Shown: positions 1-8,962, counted from the stretch's first letter. The stretch: DNA of 11,906 bases from Negativicutes bacterium (GCA_018058445.1 JAGOZY010000008.1:1-11906); one strand, 5' to 3'. Made by a program: numbers and translations. Notes: generated by a model not told the origin, from the sequence alone.

Positions 1-313
1 CATCAAAAGAAGTCTCTTTTGTACTTGCCAGAAGTCGATCAATTGCCCACATCAAGTTCACCGCAGTGGGCCTAGCTTCTTTTAATTTATTTGCTTTGAG
101 ATGAAATTCATCCCGATTCTCGCTCTGCTTAGCTGCCAGAACAAGGCCAAAAGCAGCTGCGACCCCAATTGCTGGTGCACCTCGAGTTTCAAGTCTTTGA
201 ATAGCCTCTCCTACTCGCTCGACAGTGGTGCAAGAAATCCATTCAGTTTTGGCTGGAAGCAAAGTCTGATTGAGTAATAACAATGTTCCATCATCCCAGC
301 GTAATGCTTGCAT
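1..313 (-). CDS. mtnA: S-methyl-5-thioribose-1-phosphate isomerase, N-terminal part
   Basis: This is the first 104 codons of MtnA; the rest lies beyond the left edge. The family converts 5-methylthioribose-1-phosphate to 5-methylthioribulose-1-phosphate in the cytosolic methionine salvage pathway and is related to eIF2B subunits. Seen directly: the frame opens MQALRWDDGTLLLLNQ, carries the family motif RGAPAIGVAAAFG (about residues 44-56) with its substrate-phosphate-binding Arg region, and then RPTAVNLMWAID (about 82-93). The start is ATG at 313-311, preceded by AAGAGGA at a normal distance; this ribosome site overlaps the TAA stop of mtnP. The 12-base gap indicates co-transcription with mtnP. 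No frameshift is visible in the part shown. Identification is confident; completeness cannot be judged. Confidence 0.93.
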   Translation of the reverse strand, partial: MQALRWDDGTLLLLNQTLLPAKTEWISCTTVERVGEAIQRLETRGAPAIGVAAAFGLVLAAKQSENRDEFHLKANKLKEARPTAVNLMWAIDRLLASTKETSFD

Positions 314-325
314 GTGCGGTTCCTC

Positions 326-1132
326 TTACTTTCCAAAATATTTCAAAAATCCACCATATTCAGATAAAGCATCTGGACAAGCACACTGACCCTTGGGTGC
401 TGGATTCCATTCGTGAATTGCTTTAGATATTAAGTTTTTAAAGTTATTTTGATTATCTGCCATGATTTCAAGGACTTCTTCGTGAGTCAGCGGATTTTCG
501 GAAAGTCCCGTTCCAAGATTCGTTACCATTGAGACTGTTGTATAACACATCTCGGCTTCTCGGGCGAGGGTTACCTCGGGCACGCCAGTCATTCCAACGA
601 CAGTACCGCCAATTTGATTATAGTAAGCGACTTCAGCTGCACTTTCAAAGCGCGGACCTTCTGTGCAGACATAGGTACCCATACTGTGATAGTTCAGTTC
701 TTGATCTTTCGCGATCTTAATAAGTAGTTTTTGAAGCTCAGGGCAATAAGGTTTACTCATGTCCGTATGAACCACAGGATGGGGTGGTCCATCAAAAAAA
801 GTATGGTTTCGAACTTTAGTGAAATCCAAAAATTGATCACAAAAAACAAATGTTCCTGGTAAAATATCGCGGCGCAATGAACCGACTGCGGTTGTCGCGA
901 TAATACTTTCCACACCAAGACTTTTTAAAGCAAAGATATTTGCCTGATAATTAATTTTGTGAGGGGGAATTTTATGGTCTTTTCCGTGGCGAGTCATGAA
1001 CACGACTGTTTTATTGTCCATTTTGCCTAAGACGACGACTGTATCACCATAAGGAGTCGCAACAGTTTGCTCGCTCCATTCATCAAAAATTGATAAATCA
1101 TAAACTCCTGTTCCACCAATAATTGCTAGCAT
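326..1132 (-). CDS. mtnP: MTAP-family purine nucleoside phosphorylase (methylthioadenosine or methylthioinosine phosphorylase)
   Basis: 268 residues of the PNP/MTAP phosphorylase family, which splits a purine nucleoside with phosphate. Motifs: MLAIIGGTGVYD at the N-terminus (phosphate site), RHGKDHKIPPHKINYQANI (48-66), TTAVGSLRRDILPG (80-93), TEGPRFES (158-165) and MTGVPEVTLAREA (181-193). The start is ATG at 1132, with GGGAG seven bases upstream; an in-frame upstream extension to 1228 lacks a good ribosome site and family similarity. The loop that recognises the purine reads MVTNLGTG (202-209). Human MTAP has Asp220 and Asp222 there, whereas 6-oxopurine phosphorylases have Asn, so specificity for methylthioinosine, inosine or guanosine is plausible. 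A CxC pair (250-252) lies near the C-terminus, as in some family members. mtnA follows directly, arguing for a role in methylthionucleoside salvage. Family call is firm; the substrate is open. Confidence 0.9.
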   Translation of the reverse strand: MLAIIGGTGVYDLSIFDEWSEQTVATPYGDTVVVLGKMDNKTVVFMTRHGKDHKIPPHKINYQANIFALKSLGVESIIATTAVGSLRRDILPGTFVFCDQFLDFTKVRNHTFFDGPPHPVVHTDMSKPYCPELQKLLIKIAKDQELNYHSMGTYVCTEGPRFESAAEVAYYNQIGGTVVGMTGVPEVTLAREAEMCYTTVSMVTNLGTGLSENPLTHEEVLEIMADNQNNFKNLISKAIHEWNPAPKGQCACPDALSEYGGFLKYFGK

Positions 1133-1286
1133 TTTTGATCTCCCTTCAGATAAACCTCTCCTCTTTTTAAATTCCGTATAAAAAGCAAAAATCCTTCCTA
1201 AATCCGCTTTATTACGCTTTTTTTCCACACTTTGAGATTCTTTAGAAGGATTTTCGAAAAAGATAGCGAATGATAAGTTGAATAAA

Positions 1287-1292
1287 TATAAT
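1287..1292 (+). promoter_or_regulatory. possible -10 box of the SatP-like gene
   Basis: A perfect TATAAT lies 17 bases before the ATG of the plus-strand membrane protein. The hexamer 17 bases further upstream (1264-1269, TAGCGA) matches TTGACA at only three of six positions. A start about seven bases after the box would give a leader of roughly 11 bases that just contains the GGAGAGG ribosome site. The surrounding sequence is AT-rich, so the match may be chance. Confidence 0.3.
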
Positions 1293-1309
1293 TTGAGGGA
1301 GAGGATTCA

Positions 1310-1864
1310 ATGTATACAGGTGTAAATCCAGAGGTTATCGGAGTATTTGGCTTGATCATCACAGTATGGGTCTGTGGACTGGAGCAACTTGGATTTGGAA
1401 TGAAAGGAGCAGATCATCAAAAAGTAGCTAAAACCCTTGCAATGGTTGCGTTTTGGTTTGGTGGTGTCGCTCAACTTTTCACTGCAGTGTCTTTATATTT
1501 GACAAATGTCCTAAAAGATCCAGGGATTAGCATTTATCTGGCTACAATTTTTGCCGATTATGGACTGTTCTGGATTGTTGTTGCATGTTTTTGGTGGTTT
1601 GGCGGCGAGAAAAAACAACTGGCCCACTTCTTTGTCGTTCAGCTTTTAATTTCTCTGTGCTTTACTTATGTCGCTTTCGTAAAAGGTTTATTCCCACTCA
1701 ATTACTGCTTGTTATTTATTGACGGACTTTTCTTGGTTCTACCATTCCTCTACTACGGAGTCATGCCAGTCGTTCTCGGACGAGTTGCTGGTGTCTTAAA
1801 TATTCTAATCGGAATTGCAGCAGTACCTCTTTTCTTAAAACAACTACTTCTAATCTTAAAATAA
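1310..1864 (+). CDS. SatP/GPR1-FUN34-YaaH family membrane transporter (acetate/succinate type), divergent
   Basis: 184 residues and very hydrophobic, with six likely membrane segments (about 6-28, 40-64, 74-95, 104-123, 130-149, 156-181). Family signatures are recognisable though altered: NPEVIG at 6-11 (usually NPAPLGL), GGVAQ at 51-55 and FADYGLFW at 81-88 (usually the SYG-FW motif). SatP proteins take up acetate and succinate with protons and form hexameric inner-membrane pores, so export or import of a small monocarboxylate is the best guess. The start is ATG at 1310 behind GAGGGAGAGG. It is the only plus-strand gene, is monocistronic, diverges from mtnP and ends in a shared hairpin terminator. 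The weakened NPAPLG motif makes the substrate uncertain. An AmiS/UreI-type channel was considered but fits less well. Confidence 0.72.
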   Translation: MYTGVNPEVIGVFGLIITVWVCGLEQLGFGMKGADHQKVAKTLAMVAFWFGGVAQLFTAVSLYLTNVLKDPGISIYLATIFADYGLFWIVVACFWWFGGEKKQLAHFFVVQLLISLCFTYVAFVKGLFPLNYCLLFIDGLFLVLPFLYYGVMPVVLGRVAGVLNILIGIAAVPLFLKQLLLILK

Positions 1865-1872
1865 TATAAAGC

Positions 1873-1911
1873 AAAAGCTCCTTGCTACTTTTGTAGCAAG
1901 GAGCTTTTTTT
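1873..1911. terminator. bidirectional intrinsic terminator between convergent genes
   Basis: The sequence shows a perfect 16-bp inverted repeat, AAAAGCTCCTTGCTAC (1873-1888) and GTAGCAAGGAGCTTTT (1893-1908), with a TTTT loop. On the plus strand it runs into seven T (1905-1911) and serves the SatP-like gene, which stops 10 bases before it. On the minus strand it starts immediately after the GT2 stop codon and gives a shorter TTTT tract followed by T-rich sequence, so it can also end the psd-pssA-GT2 transcript. Confidence 0.93.
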
Positions 1912-3157
1912 ATTTATTGTTGTGATCCAGTTTAGCGAGAACTTCTTCATAGTTCATACTGCGAGTATGAGCTGTATGACTCCACTCTTTGCGATTTCGG
2001 TGTAAAAATCCCATACAAGTAATTGGAATCCAGCTATAAACAAATAACGGGTATAAGATAAAATAAAACCAGCACCGATAAGAGACTTTCATCTTCCAGA
2101 GAACAATCATCGGCAGTCCATATTGGCTTAATAAAAGAAGGCCCCAGAAAAAGATCGGCATCAAGCTAAAAACATTTGTGTAGAAAGGAAATTGGGCATT
2201 GATAATTGCTAGTATCATGATGAGCGTTGAAGAAAGTAAAAAATAAGGTTGTAATAGATGGATAATTCCATCTAGGATATATAATTTTCTCTGCTTGAAT
2301 CCCTCAAGAAAAAGTCTTGGGATATAACGATGAGCAACATCGAAATGTCCTTGAGACCAACGTTTTCGCTGTTTCCAAGATTGCCAAAACGTAAGTGGCT
2401 TTTCATCATAAACAATTGCATCATGGTTCCAGGAAGTCTTAGTGCCTTCGACAAGAACTTTCATGGTAAACTCCATGTCTTCGACCAGTGAAGTTGCGCC
2501 CCAACCAAATCTCTGTAAAGTCGCGAAAGAGATGCACATTCCTGTCCCGCCTAGTACGGCTGAAAGTCCTAAACGATATTTGGATAAACTCCAAAGGTGA
2601 TTCACAAGCCAAAAGGCAATGGCAAAAGTACCGGAAATCCAAGTGTCATTCGGGTTTTTCGCATCAATAAAACCTTGGATTACCTCTTCGCCTTGCTCAA
2701 GGCGACTATTCATTTCGGTTAAAAATCGAGGATGTACAAGGTTGTCTGCATCAAAAAAGACAACTGCATCGTAAGTTTTTTCTAGTTTAAAAAGATTATT
2801 GAGCATCCACTCGACTGCGTAACCTTTTCCCCGTTCGGTTTTATTCGTTCGTTCATAAACAATGGCTCCGGCATTTCTCGCTAATTCAGCTGTACTATCC
2901 GTACAATTGTCTGCTACTACATAAATGTCGTAAAGTTCTTTGGGATAATCAATGATCTTCAAGTTTTCAACAAGATGTTCAATGACTTGCTCTTCGTTGT
3001 GAGCAGCAACTAAAATTGCAAAGCGATGTTTAGGAGTCAGAAACTTTACCTCTTTTTTAGGTATAAAACCCAAAAGAGCGGTTATCAAAACGTATGCGCT
3101 AAAAATCAGCAGAATAATCTGCAGGGGAACCAGTATATAATCCAAGGGATAATGCAT
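1910..3157 (-). CDS. membrane-bound family 2 glycosyltransferase (processive-synthase type)
   Basis: 415 residues. One membrane segment at about 8-30, a cytoplasmic GT-A catalytic domain at about 45-280, and three or so C-terminal membrane segments (298-320, 330-356, 360-385). Catalytic signatures: AAHNEE at 51-56, VADN with Asp83 (nucleotide), DAD at 136-138 (metal binding), ED at 226-227 (general base region) and QRKRW at 263-267 (the Q/RxxRW acceptor motif of cellulose, hyaluronan and poly-GlcNAc synthases). This architecture transfers sugar from a UDP-sugar to a lipid or growing chain at the membrane; the actual sugar cannot be read from the sequence. The start is ATG at 3157 with AAAGGAG nine bases upstream. 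It lies 24 bases after pssA, so it is probably the last gene of the psd-pssA operon, which suggests an envelope polysaccharide or glycolipid role. Confidence 0.87.
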   Translation of the reverse strand: MHYPLDYILVPLQIILLIFSAYVLITALLGFIPKKEVKFLTPKHRFAILVAAHNEEQVIEHLVENLKIIDYPKELYDIYVVADNCTDSTAELARNAGAIVYERTNKTERGKGYAVEWMLNNLFKLEKTYDAVVFFDADNLVHPRFLTEMNSRLEQGEEVIQGFIDAKNPNDTWISGTFAIAFWLVNHLWSLSKYRLGLSAVLGGTGMCISFATLQRFGWGATSLVEDMEFTMKVLVEGTKTSWNHDAIVYDEKPLTFWQSWKQRKRWSQGHFDVAHRYIPRLFLEGFKQRKLYILDGIIHLLQPYFLLSSTLIMILAIINAQFPFYTNVFSLMPIFFWGLLLLSQYGLPMIVLWKMKVSYRCWFYFILYPLFVYSWIPITCMGFLHRNRKEWSHTAHTRSMNYEEVLAKLDHNNK

Positions 3158-3181
3158 GGAACATAGCTCCTTTATCGGTTC

Positions 3182-3841
3182 TTAACGGACAAGCAATGTG
3201 TTTAAAATACCAAATGCCATATAAGAGAAGAAAATTGCAAAGCCGATTGCCTGCCAAGACATATAAACAAGACCGATGGAGATAAAAAGCGACAGGCCAA
3301 GGGCAAGTTTATTTATTGGGAAATCTTTTCCTTTAAAATCAGGATAACGGAAAGAACTTACCATAAGTGGTCCCCACAGACATAAAAAAACAAGTGCAAT
3401 TAAAGGAGAGAAATTCAACTGGCTGATTACATAAGTTGCAACTAAACAGCCACCTGTTGGAATTGGCATTCCGAGAAAATATCCTTCAATTTCATCAACC
3501 ATTACATTAAAGCGAGCTAACCGAAGAACCCCACAAAGTGCAAACAAAAGCATACCGACGATACCAACCAGTCCAAATTCTTTTAAACCAGCGAAATGAT
3601 ACATCAAATAGGCCGGAGCAACACCGAATGAAACTGCATCACATAATGAATCGAGTTCTTTGCCAAACTCACCGCTAATTCCTAGCGCACGAGCTGCACG
3701 GCCATCTAGGCCATCTGCGACAAGTGAGCCAATAATTGCCCACGCTGCCCAATAGTAGTGACCTTCGGCAGTCCAAAAAATTGCCATAATTCCCAAGGCC
3801 AGATTAATTAGAGTCAGTCCATTTGGTACCCAACTTTTCAT
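3182..3841 (-). CDS. pssA: CDP-diacylglycerol--serine O-phosphatidyltransferase
   Basis: 219 residues, an integral membrane CDP-alcohol phosphatidyltransferase. It contains the complete signature DGxxAR-x8-G-x3-D-x3-D within DGLDGRAARALGISGEF followed by GKELDSLCD (about residues 45-70); its four Asp bind the metals and CDP-diacylglycerol. About six hydrophobic segments follow the N-terminal PNGLTLINLALG, typical of PssA type II of Gram-positive bacteria. The product, phosphatidylserine, is the substrate of the adjacent Psd. The start is ATG at 3841; its first base overlaps the psd stop as ATGA, and AAGGA lies seven bases upstream within psd, so translational coupling is likely. An upstream in-frame Met at 3937 is inside psd and would add 32 residues with no family similarity. 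A phosphatidylglycerophosphate synthase is less likely given the psd neighbour. Confidence 0.94.
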   Translation of the reverse strand: MKSWVPNGLTLINLALGIMAIFWTAEGHYYWAAWAIIGSLVADGLDGRAARALGISGEFGKELDSLCDAVSFGVAPAYLMYHFAGLKEFGLVGIVGMLLFALCGVLRLARFNVMVDEIEGYFLGMPIPTGGCLVATYVISQLNFSPLIALVFLCLWGPLMVSSFRYPDFKGKDFPINKLALGLSLFISIGLVYMSWQAIGFAIFFSYMAFGILNTLLVR

Positions 3842-4476
3842 TCTTCTATCCTTCCAATAATAGTCGTGCCGCCTTTTACTCGGTCTCCCGGCTTGACTAA
3901 AATTTGCACATGCTCTGGAACAATTAATTCTGTGCAAGACCCGAATTTAATAAGACCATATCTTTCGCCTCTTTCGAGATTGTTACCAAGGGTGACCCAA
4001 GAAACAATTCGGCGGGCTAAGAGTCCAGCGATTTGAATTACGACCACTTTAAGATGTTTGTTTTCAATACCAATTGCGTGTCGCTCATTTTCAAAAGTGG
4101 CAACGGTCTTGTAAGCTGCTTTGAATCGTCCGACAAAATATTCTTGAAATTTAATTTCACCACTGATTGGGCTACGATTGACATGAACATCCAAAACCGA
4201 AAGAAAAATAGTAACTTTCTTTGCTTTCTGGTTTAAAAATTGATCTTCCATCAATTCTGTCACAGCCATGACTTTTCCATCAGCTGGGGATACCAAGATT
4301 TTCTCATCTTCAGTGATTTTTCGTTCTGGATTTCTAAAGAAAAATGCCATAAATGCAGCTAAAAAGCCTGGGATAAGCATCCAATAAGGATGAAATAATG
4401 CTCCAACTAAGAAAGTTAAAGCAAGGAATGTTAAGACAAACGGGTATCCTTCACGGACGATGGGTATTTTTCGCAA
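3838..4476 (-). CDS. psd: phosphatidylserine decarboxylase, short (archaeal-type) proenzyme
   Basis: 212 residues. It decarboxylates phosphatidylserine to phosphatidylethanolamine at the cytoplasmic membrane. Two hydrophobic stretches (about 12-27 and 31-47) anchor it, followed by FFFRNPER, SPADGKV (64-69, Asp66), LDVHVNRSP (His98) and KFGSCTELIVP with Gly179-Ser180. Self-cleavage between these two residues would create the pyruvoyl group; Asp66, His98 and Ser180 match the usual triad. The family's short class commonly has FGSR at the site; here a Cys follows the Ser. The start is a TTG at 4476: AGGAGG lies eight bases upstream, and no in-frame ATG exists nearby. An ATG five bases upstream is out of frame and opens only 16 codons. 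Its stop overlaps the pssA start by four bases, making it the first gene of the psd-pssA-GT2 operon. Confidence 0.93.
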   Translation of the reverse strand: MRKIPIVREGYPFVLTFLALTFLVGALFHPYWMLIPGFLAAFMAFFFRNPERKITEDEKILVSPADGKVMAVTELMEDQFLNQKAKKVTIFLSVLDVHVNRSPISGEIKFQEYFVGRFKAAYKTVATFENERHAIGIENKHLKVVVIQIAGLLARRIVSWVTLGNNLERGERYGLIKFGSCTELIVPEHVQILVKPGDRVKGGTTIIGRIEE

Positions 4477-4531
4477 CCCATTCTCCTCCTCTAGTGCTTT
4501 AGTTTAAAACGATTAATGCCACTACCTAAGT

Positions 4532-4560
4532 ATTATAATATGCTGATCAAGCCTTGTCCA
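4532..4560 (-). promoter_or_regulatory. sigma-A-type promoter of psd-pssA-GT2
   Basis: On the minus strand, TGGACA (4560-4555; five of six to TTGACA) is separated by exactly 17 bases from TATAAT (4537-4532; six of six). The -35 box lies inside the last codons of the TagA-like gene and the -10 box just past its stop. Transcription would begin near 4525, giving a leader of about 48 bases before the psd TTG. The match is close to consensus, so the operon probably has constitutive expression independent of guaB-tagA read-through. Confidence 0.72.
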
Positions 4561-5281
4561 ATTTTTTCGAGCCTTTTACCTTGAAAATAAACTGTGGTAT
4601 TGCAAGCATTCGACGCCAACGCGAAGGTTGACACAAAAGCCGATAGAACCATTCCAAGCTGTTTTTTTGCATCCACAAGGGAGCCCTGGTTACCCGATCG
4701 GCCATAACATCAAAGGATCCCCCTACTCCTACGCGAAGAGAAGGGATCAATTCGTTTTTATATTTATCAAGCCATTCCTCTTGTTTCGGTACTCCAAGAG
4801 CAACAAAAAGAATTTGTGCGCCTGATGTATTTATTTTTTTGAGAAGAACAGTTTCGTCATTCGAAGCCAAAAACCCGTCTTGTATACCGGCGATCCTTAA
4901 GCCCGGATATTTTGCTATCATTTTTTTTGCAGCTTCTTCTGCGATCTCGGGCGCTCCACCAAAGAAAAAGACGGGGATTTGTTTTTGCGCAGACAAGTTC
5001 AAAATTCGGTGCGCCAGATCAATACCAGCGACTCGCTCAGGAAGAAAACTGCCAAGTTCTTTGGCAGCCCAAACCACTCCAGCTCCATCGGCGACAACTA
5101 AATCGGCACTTTGGAGACTGGAGTTAAGAGATTCACTCGTTTGAGCTTGCATGAGCATTTCAGCATTTGCAGTAATGATTCGAAATGGATGTTTCTCTTC
5201 AATCGCGCGAAAGGCTCTTTGGGCAGCTTGCTCTTCCGTCACAACATCGATGGGAATATTTAAAATACGAAGTCGCTCCAT
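4547..5281 (-). CDS. WecG/TagA/CpsF family (GT26) glycosyltransferase, probable N-acetylmannosaminyltransferase type
   Basis: 244 residues, normal for the family, which adds a UDP-sugar (ManNAc in TagA, ManNAcA in WecG) to an undecaprenyl-PP-GlcNAc carrier lipid for wall teichoic acid or other surface glycans. Seen: RIITANAEM with Thr37, VVADGAGVV with Asp65 (the proposed catalytic base in studied TagA), ERVAGIDL (82-89), FFFGGAPEIAEEAA, LFVALGVPKQEEW and GVGGSFDVMADRVTRAP, then the Arg-rich LEWFYRLLCQPSRWRRM tail that in TagA helps membrane docking. No transmembrane segment. The ATG at 5281 is the only in-frame start because a TAG lies two codons upstream; its AAAGGA site is about 14 bases away, a long spacing suggesting weak initiation. 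It is 42 bases downstream of guaB without a terminator between. Whether the product is teichoic acid cannot be decided, so no tagA symbol is given. Confidence 0.9.
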   Translation of the reverse strand: MERLRILNIPIDVVTEEQAAQRAFRAIEEKHPFRIITANAEMLMQAQTSESLNSSLQSADLVVADGAGVVWAAKELGSFLPERVAGIDLAHRILNLSAQKQIPVFFFGGAPEIAEEAAKKMIAKYPGLRIAGIQDGFLASNDETVLLKKINTSGAQILFVALGVPKQEEWLDKYKNELIPSLRVGVGGSFDVMADRVTRAPLWMQKNSLEWFYRLLCQPSRWRRMLAIPQFIFKVKGSKKLDKA

Positions 5282-5323
5282 CTTTATCTATTCGTTCCTT
5301 TCTGAAAGAAAGTACAAAAGCGA

Positions 5324-6850
<1,527 letters not shown>

Positions 6851-6854
6851 CTAT

Positions 6855-8894
6855 TTAATGCTGAACTTGTTCATTTAACCACTGCCCAAATCGTCGCTTC
6901 ATTTCTTTTACTAATTCGTCCCATTTTTCTGGTTCTGATAAAATCTTCAAAGCCATCGCTCTCGTAAGTTTTAAGAGATCAATATCCATCAGTAAATCAG
7001 CGATTTTGAGCTCAGGCATTCCATGTTGGCGTTCGCCAAAAAAGACACCGGGACCGCGAAGTCTGAGATCTTCTTCGGCAAGTAGAAATCCATCGGATAT
7101 TTTTTCCATTGCCATCAATCGATCGTTATCTTTTTGGCTTGAAATCAGTATGCAGTAGGAATGATTTGCACCACGACCTACCCGGCCACGAAGCTGATGC
7201 AATTGAGAAAGGCCAAATCGTTCGGCATTTTCCACGATCATGATCGTAGCATTAGCGACGTGGATGCCAACTTCGATGACGGTTGTCGCGATAAGGACTT
7301 GGATATTTCCCAGAAGAAAGTCTTCCATAATTTGATTTTTTTCTTTACTAGAAAGCTTGCCGTGGAGGATTCCAATACGAACATTATCTTGCCAAAGGGA
7401 CGAAAGCTCTAATGCGAGATTTTCAATCGATTGCAAAGAGTTTTCAAGATTGTCATCAATCGTTGGTGCGACAATATAAGCTTGTTCACCTTTGGTGATT
7501 TGCTGGGCAACAAACCCATAGATTTTCGAGCGACTTTCGCTACTTCGAATAAATGTGCGGATGGGTTGTCTACCCGGTGGTAATGTATCGATCGTGCTTA
7601 CGTCAAGGTCACCATAGAGAGTGAGGGCTAGAGTTCGTGGGATTGGCGTCGCAGTCATGACAAGGAGGTCTGGTGACTGTCCTTTAGACTGCAACAAACT
7701 CCTCTGCTCTACTCCAAATCGGTGCTGCTCATCGGTAATCACAAGGCCTAATGCTGAAAAAGCAACTTCCTTTTGGATCAGCGCGTGTGTGCCAATGAGT
7801 ATCTGCAGTTCCCCAGTTTTAAGTTCAGAGTGAAGGGCTAGTCGTTCTTTGGCTGTTGTGCTACCAATCAAAAGGCCAATTTTTATGGGCAAATCAGCAA
7901 AAAGAATTTGCAAGTTTTGATAGTGCTGCTTCGCTAGAATTTCCGTAGGAACCATGAGTGCCCCTTGAAAGCCATTTTCGACAGCTTTTACGAGGGCAAG
8001 AGCGGCGATAACCGTTTTACCCGATCCAACATCTCCTTGTAAAAGTCGTTGCATAGGTTTCGGATTTTCCATATCTAGCTCTATTTCGGCCCAGGATCGC
8101 TTTTGAGCGGCGGTTAGCTTAAAGGGAAGCAACTTCTTGAGCTTCGCTACAAGCGCGCCACTACGATCGTATTTGATCCCCAATGGATGCAATTTTTCTT
8201 GGTGAGACCGTCGATATAGTAAAGCCAATTGAAGAAGCAATAATTCTTCATAAGCCATTCGGTGACGAGCTTTGTATAACTCAATCTCAGACGTTGGGAA
8301 ATGTATTTCATTAAGTGCATCCATACGTGGAAGTAATTTCTGCTCTTTTAAAAAAGCATTCGAAAAAAAATCATTCCACTGATATTTGGTTAAAGCCTCT
8401 TTTAGTAAAGGATGAAACCAGTGCATTTTTAGCTTTTGTGGCATCGGATAAACTGGGATCAAACCAGTCATCTCATTTTCTGCCAAATCACGCGTAATGA
8501 TTTTCGGATGTGAGATCGACCAAGCACTACCTTTTGCCGAAAGTTTCCCCTGAAAATGAATTTCCTGCCCGAGAGAGAATCGATTTTTTTGAAAAGGCTG
8601 ATTAAACCAAAAAAGTGAGAGCACGCTTTCATTCACCTGGATAGTAATTTTTAGCACATGAGATTGACGTCGTGGCCGATATTGTTGAACTTGGCAAATG
8701 ATGCCAGTTGATTCAACAATCATTCCTTCTTCCCAGGCATAGGTATTTTCGCCTTCCTGAAAGGCGTCATAGCGTCTAGGGAAAAAATGAACTAAATCCT
8801 CTAAACTAAAAATATTCTCTTCCCCGAGTAATGCTAGTCTTTTTTTACCAATACCTTTTAATTGAGCTAATTCGTTTTTCACTTCTGTTGCCAT
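6855..8894 (-). CDS. recG: ATP-dependent DNA helicase RecG
   Basis: 679 residues, the family's usual size. RecG binds branched DNA and drives fork regression and Holliday-junction migration. The N-terminal wedge (OB-fold) domain spans about 60-135, including the Leu-Lys-Gly-Ile-Gly helix-hairpin-like start (LKGIGKKRL, 12-20) and FFPRRYD. The helicase core has Walker A GDVGSGKT (287-294), DEQH box (388-391), MTATPIPRTLALT, then IATTVIEVGIHV and HQLRGRVGRG with the conserved Arg finger region, and the C-terminal LRLRGPGVFFGERQHG (TRG-like motif). Start ATG 8894 has GAGGTG five to six bases upstream; the longer frame from 8942 starts inside the pnp terminator loop and is rejected. The terminator ends only 27 bases upstream, so expression probably relies on read-through or an unseen promoter within pnp. 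Confidence 0.97.
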   Translation of the reverse strand: MATEVKNELAQLKGIGKKRLALLGEENIFSLEDLVHFFPRRYDAFQEGENTYAWEEGMIVESTGIICQVQQYRPRRQSHVLKITIQVNESVLSLFWFNQPFQKNRFSLGQEIHFQGKLSAKGSAWSISHPKIITRDLAENEMTGLIPVYPMPQKLKMHWFHPLLKEALTKYQWNDFFSNAFLKEQKLLPRMDALNEIHFPTSEIELYKARHRMAYEELLLLQLALLYRRSHQEKLHPLGIKYDRSGALVAKLKKLLPFKLTAAQKRSWAEIELDMENPKPMQRLLQGDVGSGKTVIAALALVKAVENGFQGALMVPTEILAKQHYQNLQILFADLPIKIGLLIGSTTAKERLALHSELKTGELQILIGTHALIQKEVAFSALGLVITDEQHRFGVEQRSLLQSKGQSPDLLVMTATPIPRTLALTLYGDLDVSTIDTLPPGRQPIRTFIRSSESRSKIYGFVAQQITKGEQAYIVAPTIDDNLENSLQSIENLALELSSLWQDNVRIGILHGKLSSKEKNQIMEDFLLGNIQVLIATTVIEVGIHVANATIMIVENAERFGLSQLHQLRGRVGRGANHSYCILISSQKDNDRLMAMEKISDGFLLAEEDLRLRGPGVFFGERQHGMPELKIADLLMDIDLLKLTRAMALKILSEPEKWDELVKEMKRRFGQWLNEQVQH

Positions 8895-8920
8895 CTTCTC
8901 ACCTCGGTTTACAGGAAATT

Positions 8921-8959
8921 TTGTAAAAAACTCCCGGCTCATAACAAGCCGGGAGTTTT
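8921..8959 (-). terminator. intrinsic terminator after pnp
   Basis: A perfect 13-bp inverted repeat: on the minus strand AAAACTCCCGGCT (8959-8947) and AGCCGGGAGTTTT (8939-8927) around a seven-base loop, followed by two more T before ACAAAATTT. It starts three bases after the pnp stop codon and is GC-rich in its core. On the plus strand the T run is only four bases, so it works mainly for the minus strand. Confidence 0.9.
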
Positions 8960-8962
8960 CAA

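Noticed and set aside
1133..1228. N-terminal extension of mtnP from an ATG at 1228
   Set aside because: The extra 32 residues are Lys/Arg-rich without family similarity; ATG 1132 has a good ribosome site and the normal N-terminus.
1133..1309. SAM-type riboswitch upstream of mtnP
   Set aside because: The 177-base divergent region shows no S-box-like conserved core or strong terminator hairpin; only purine-rich ribosome-site-like stretches were seen.
4838..5144. Plus-strand open frame of about 100 codons inside the TagA-like gene
   Set aside because: Antisense to a gene with full family motifs; no ribosome site or recognisable protein.
5282..5323. Small CTTTC/GAAAG inverted repeat between guaB and the TagA-like gene as a terminator
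   Set aside because: The stem is short and AT-rich and no T tract follows.
8895..8942. N-terminal extension of recG from an ATG at 8942
   Set aside because: The ATG lies in the loop of the pnp terminator; ATG 8894 has the better ribosome site.
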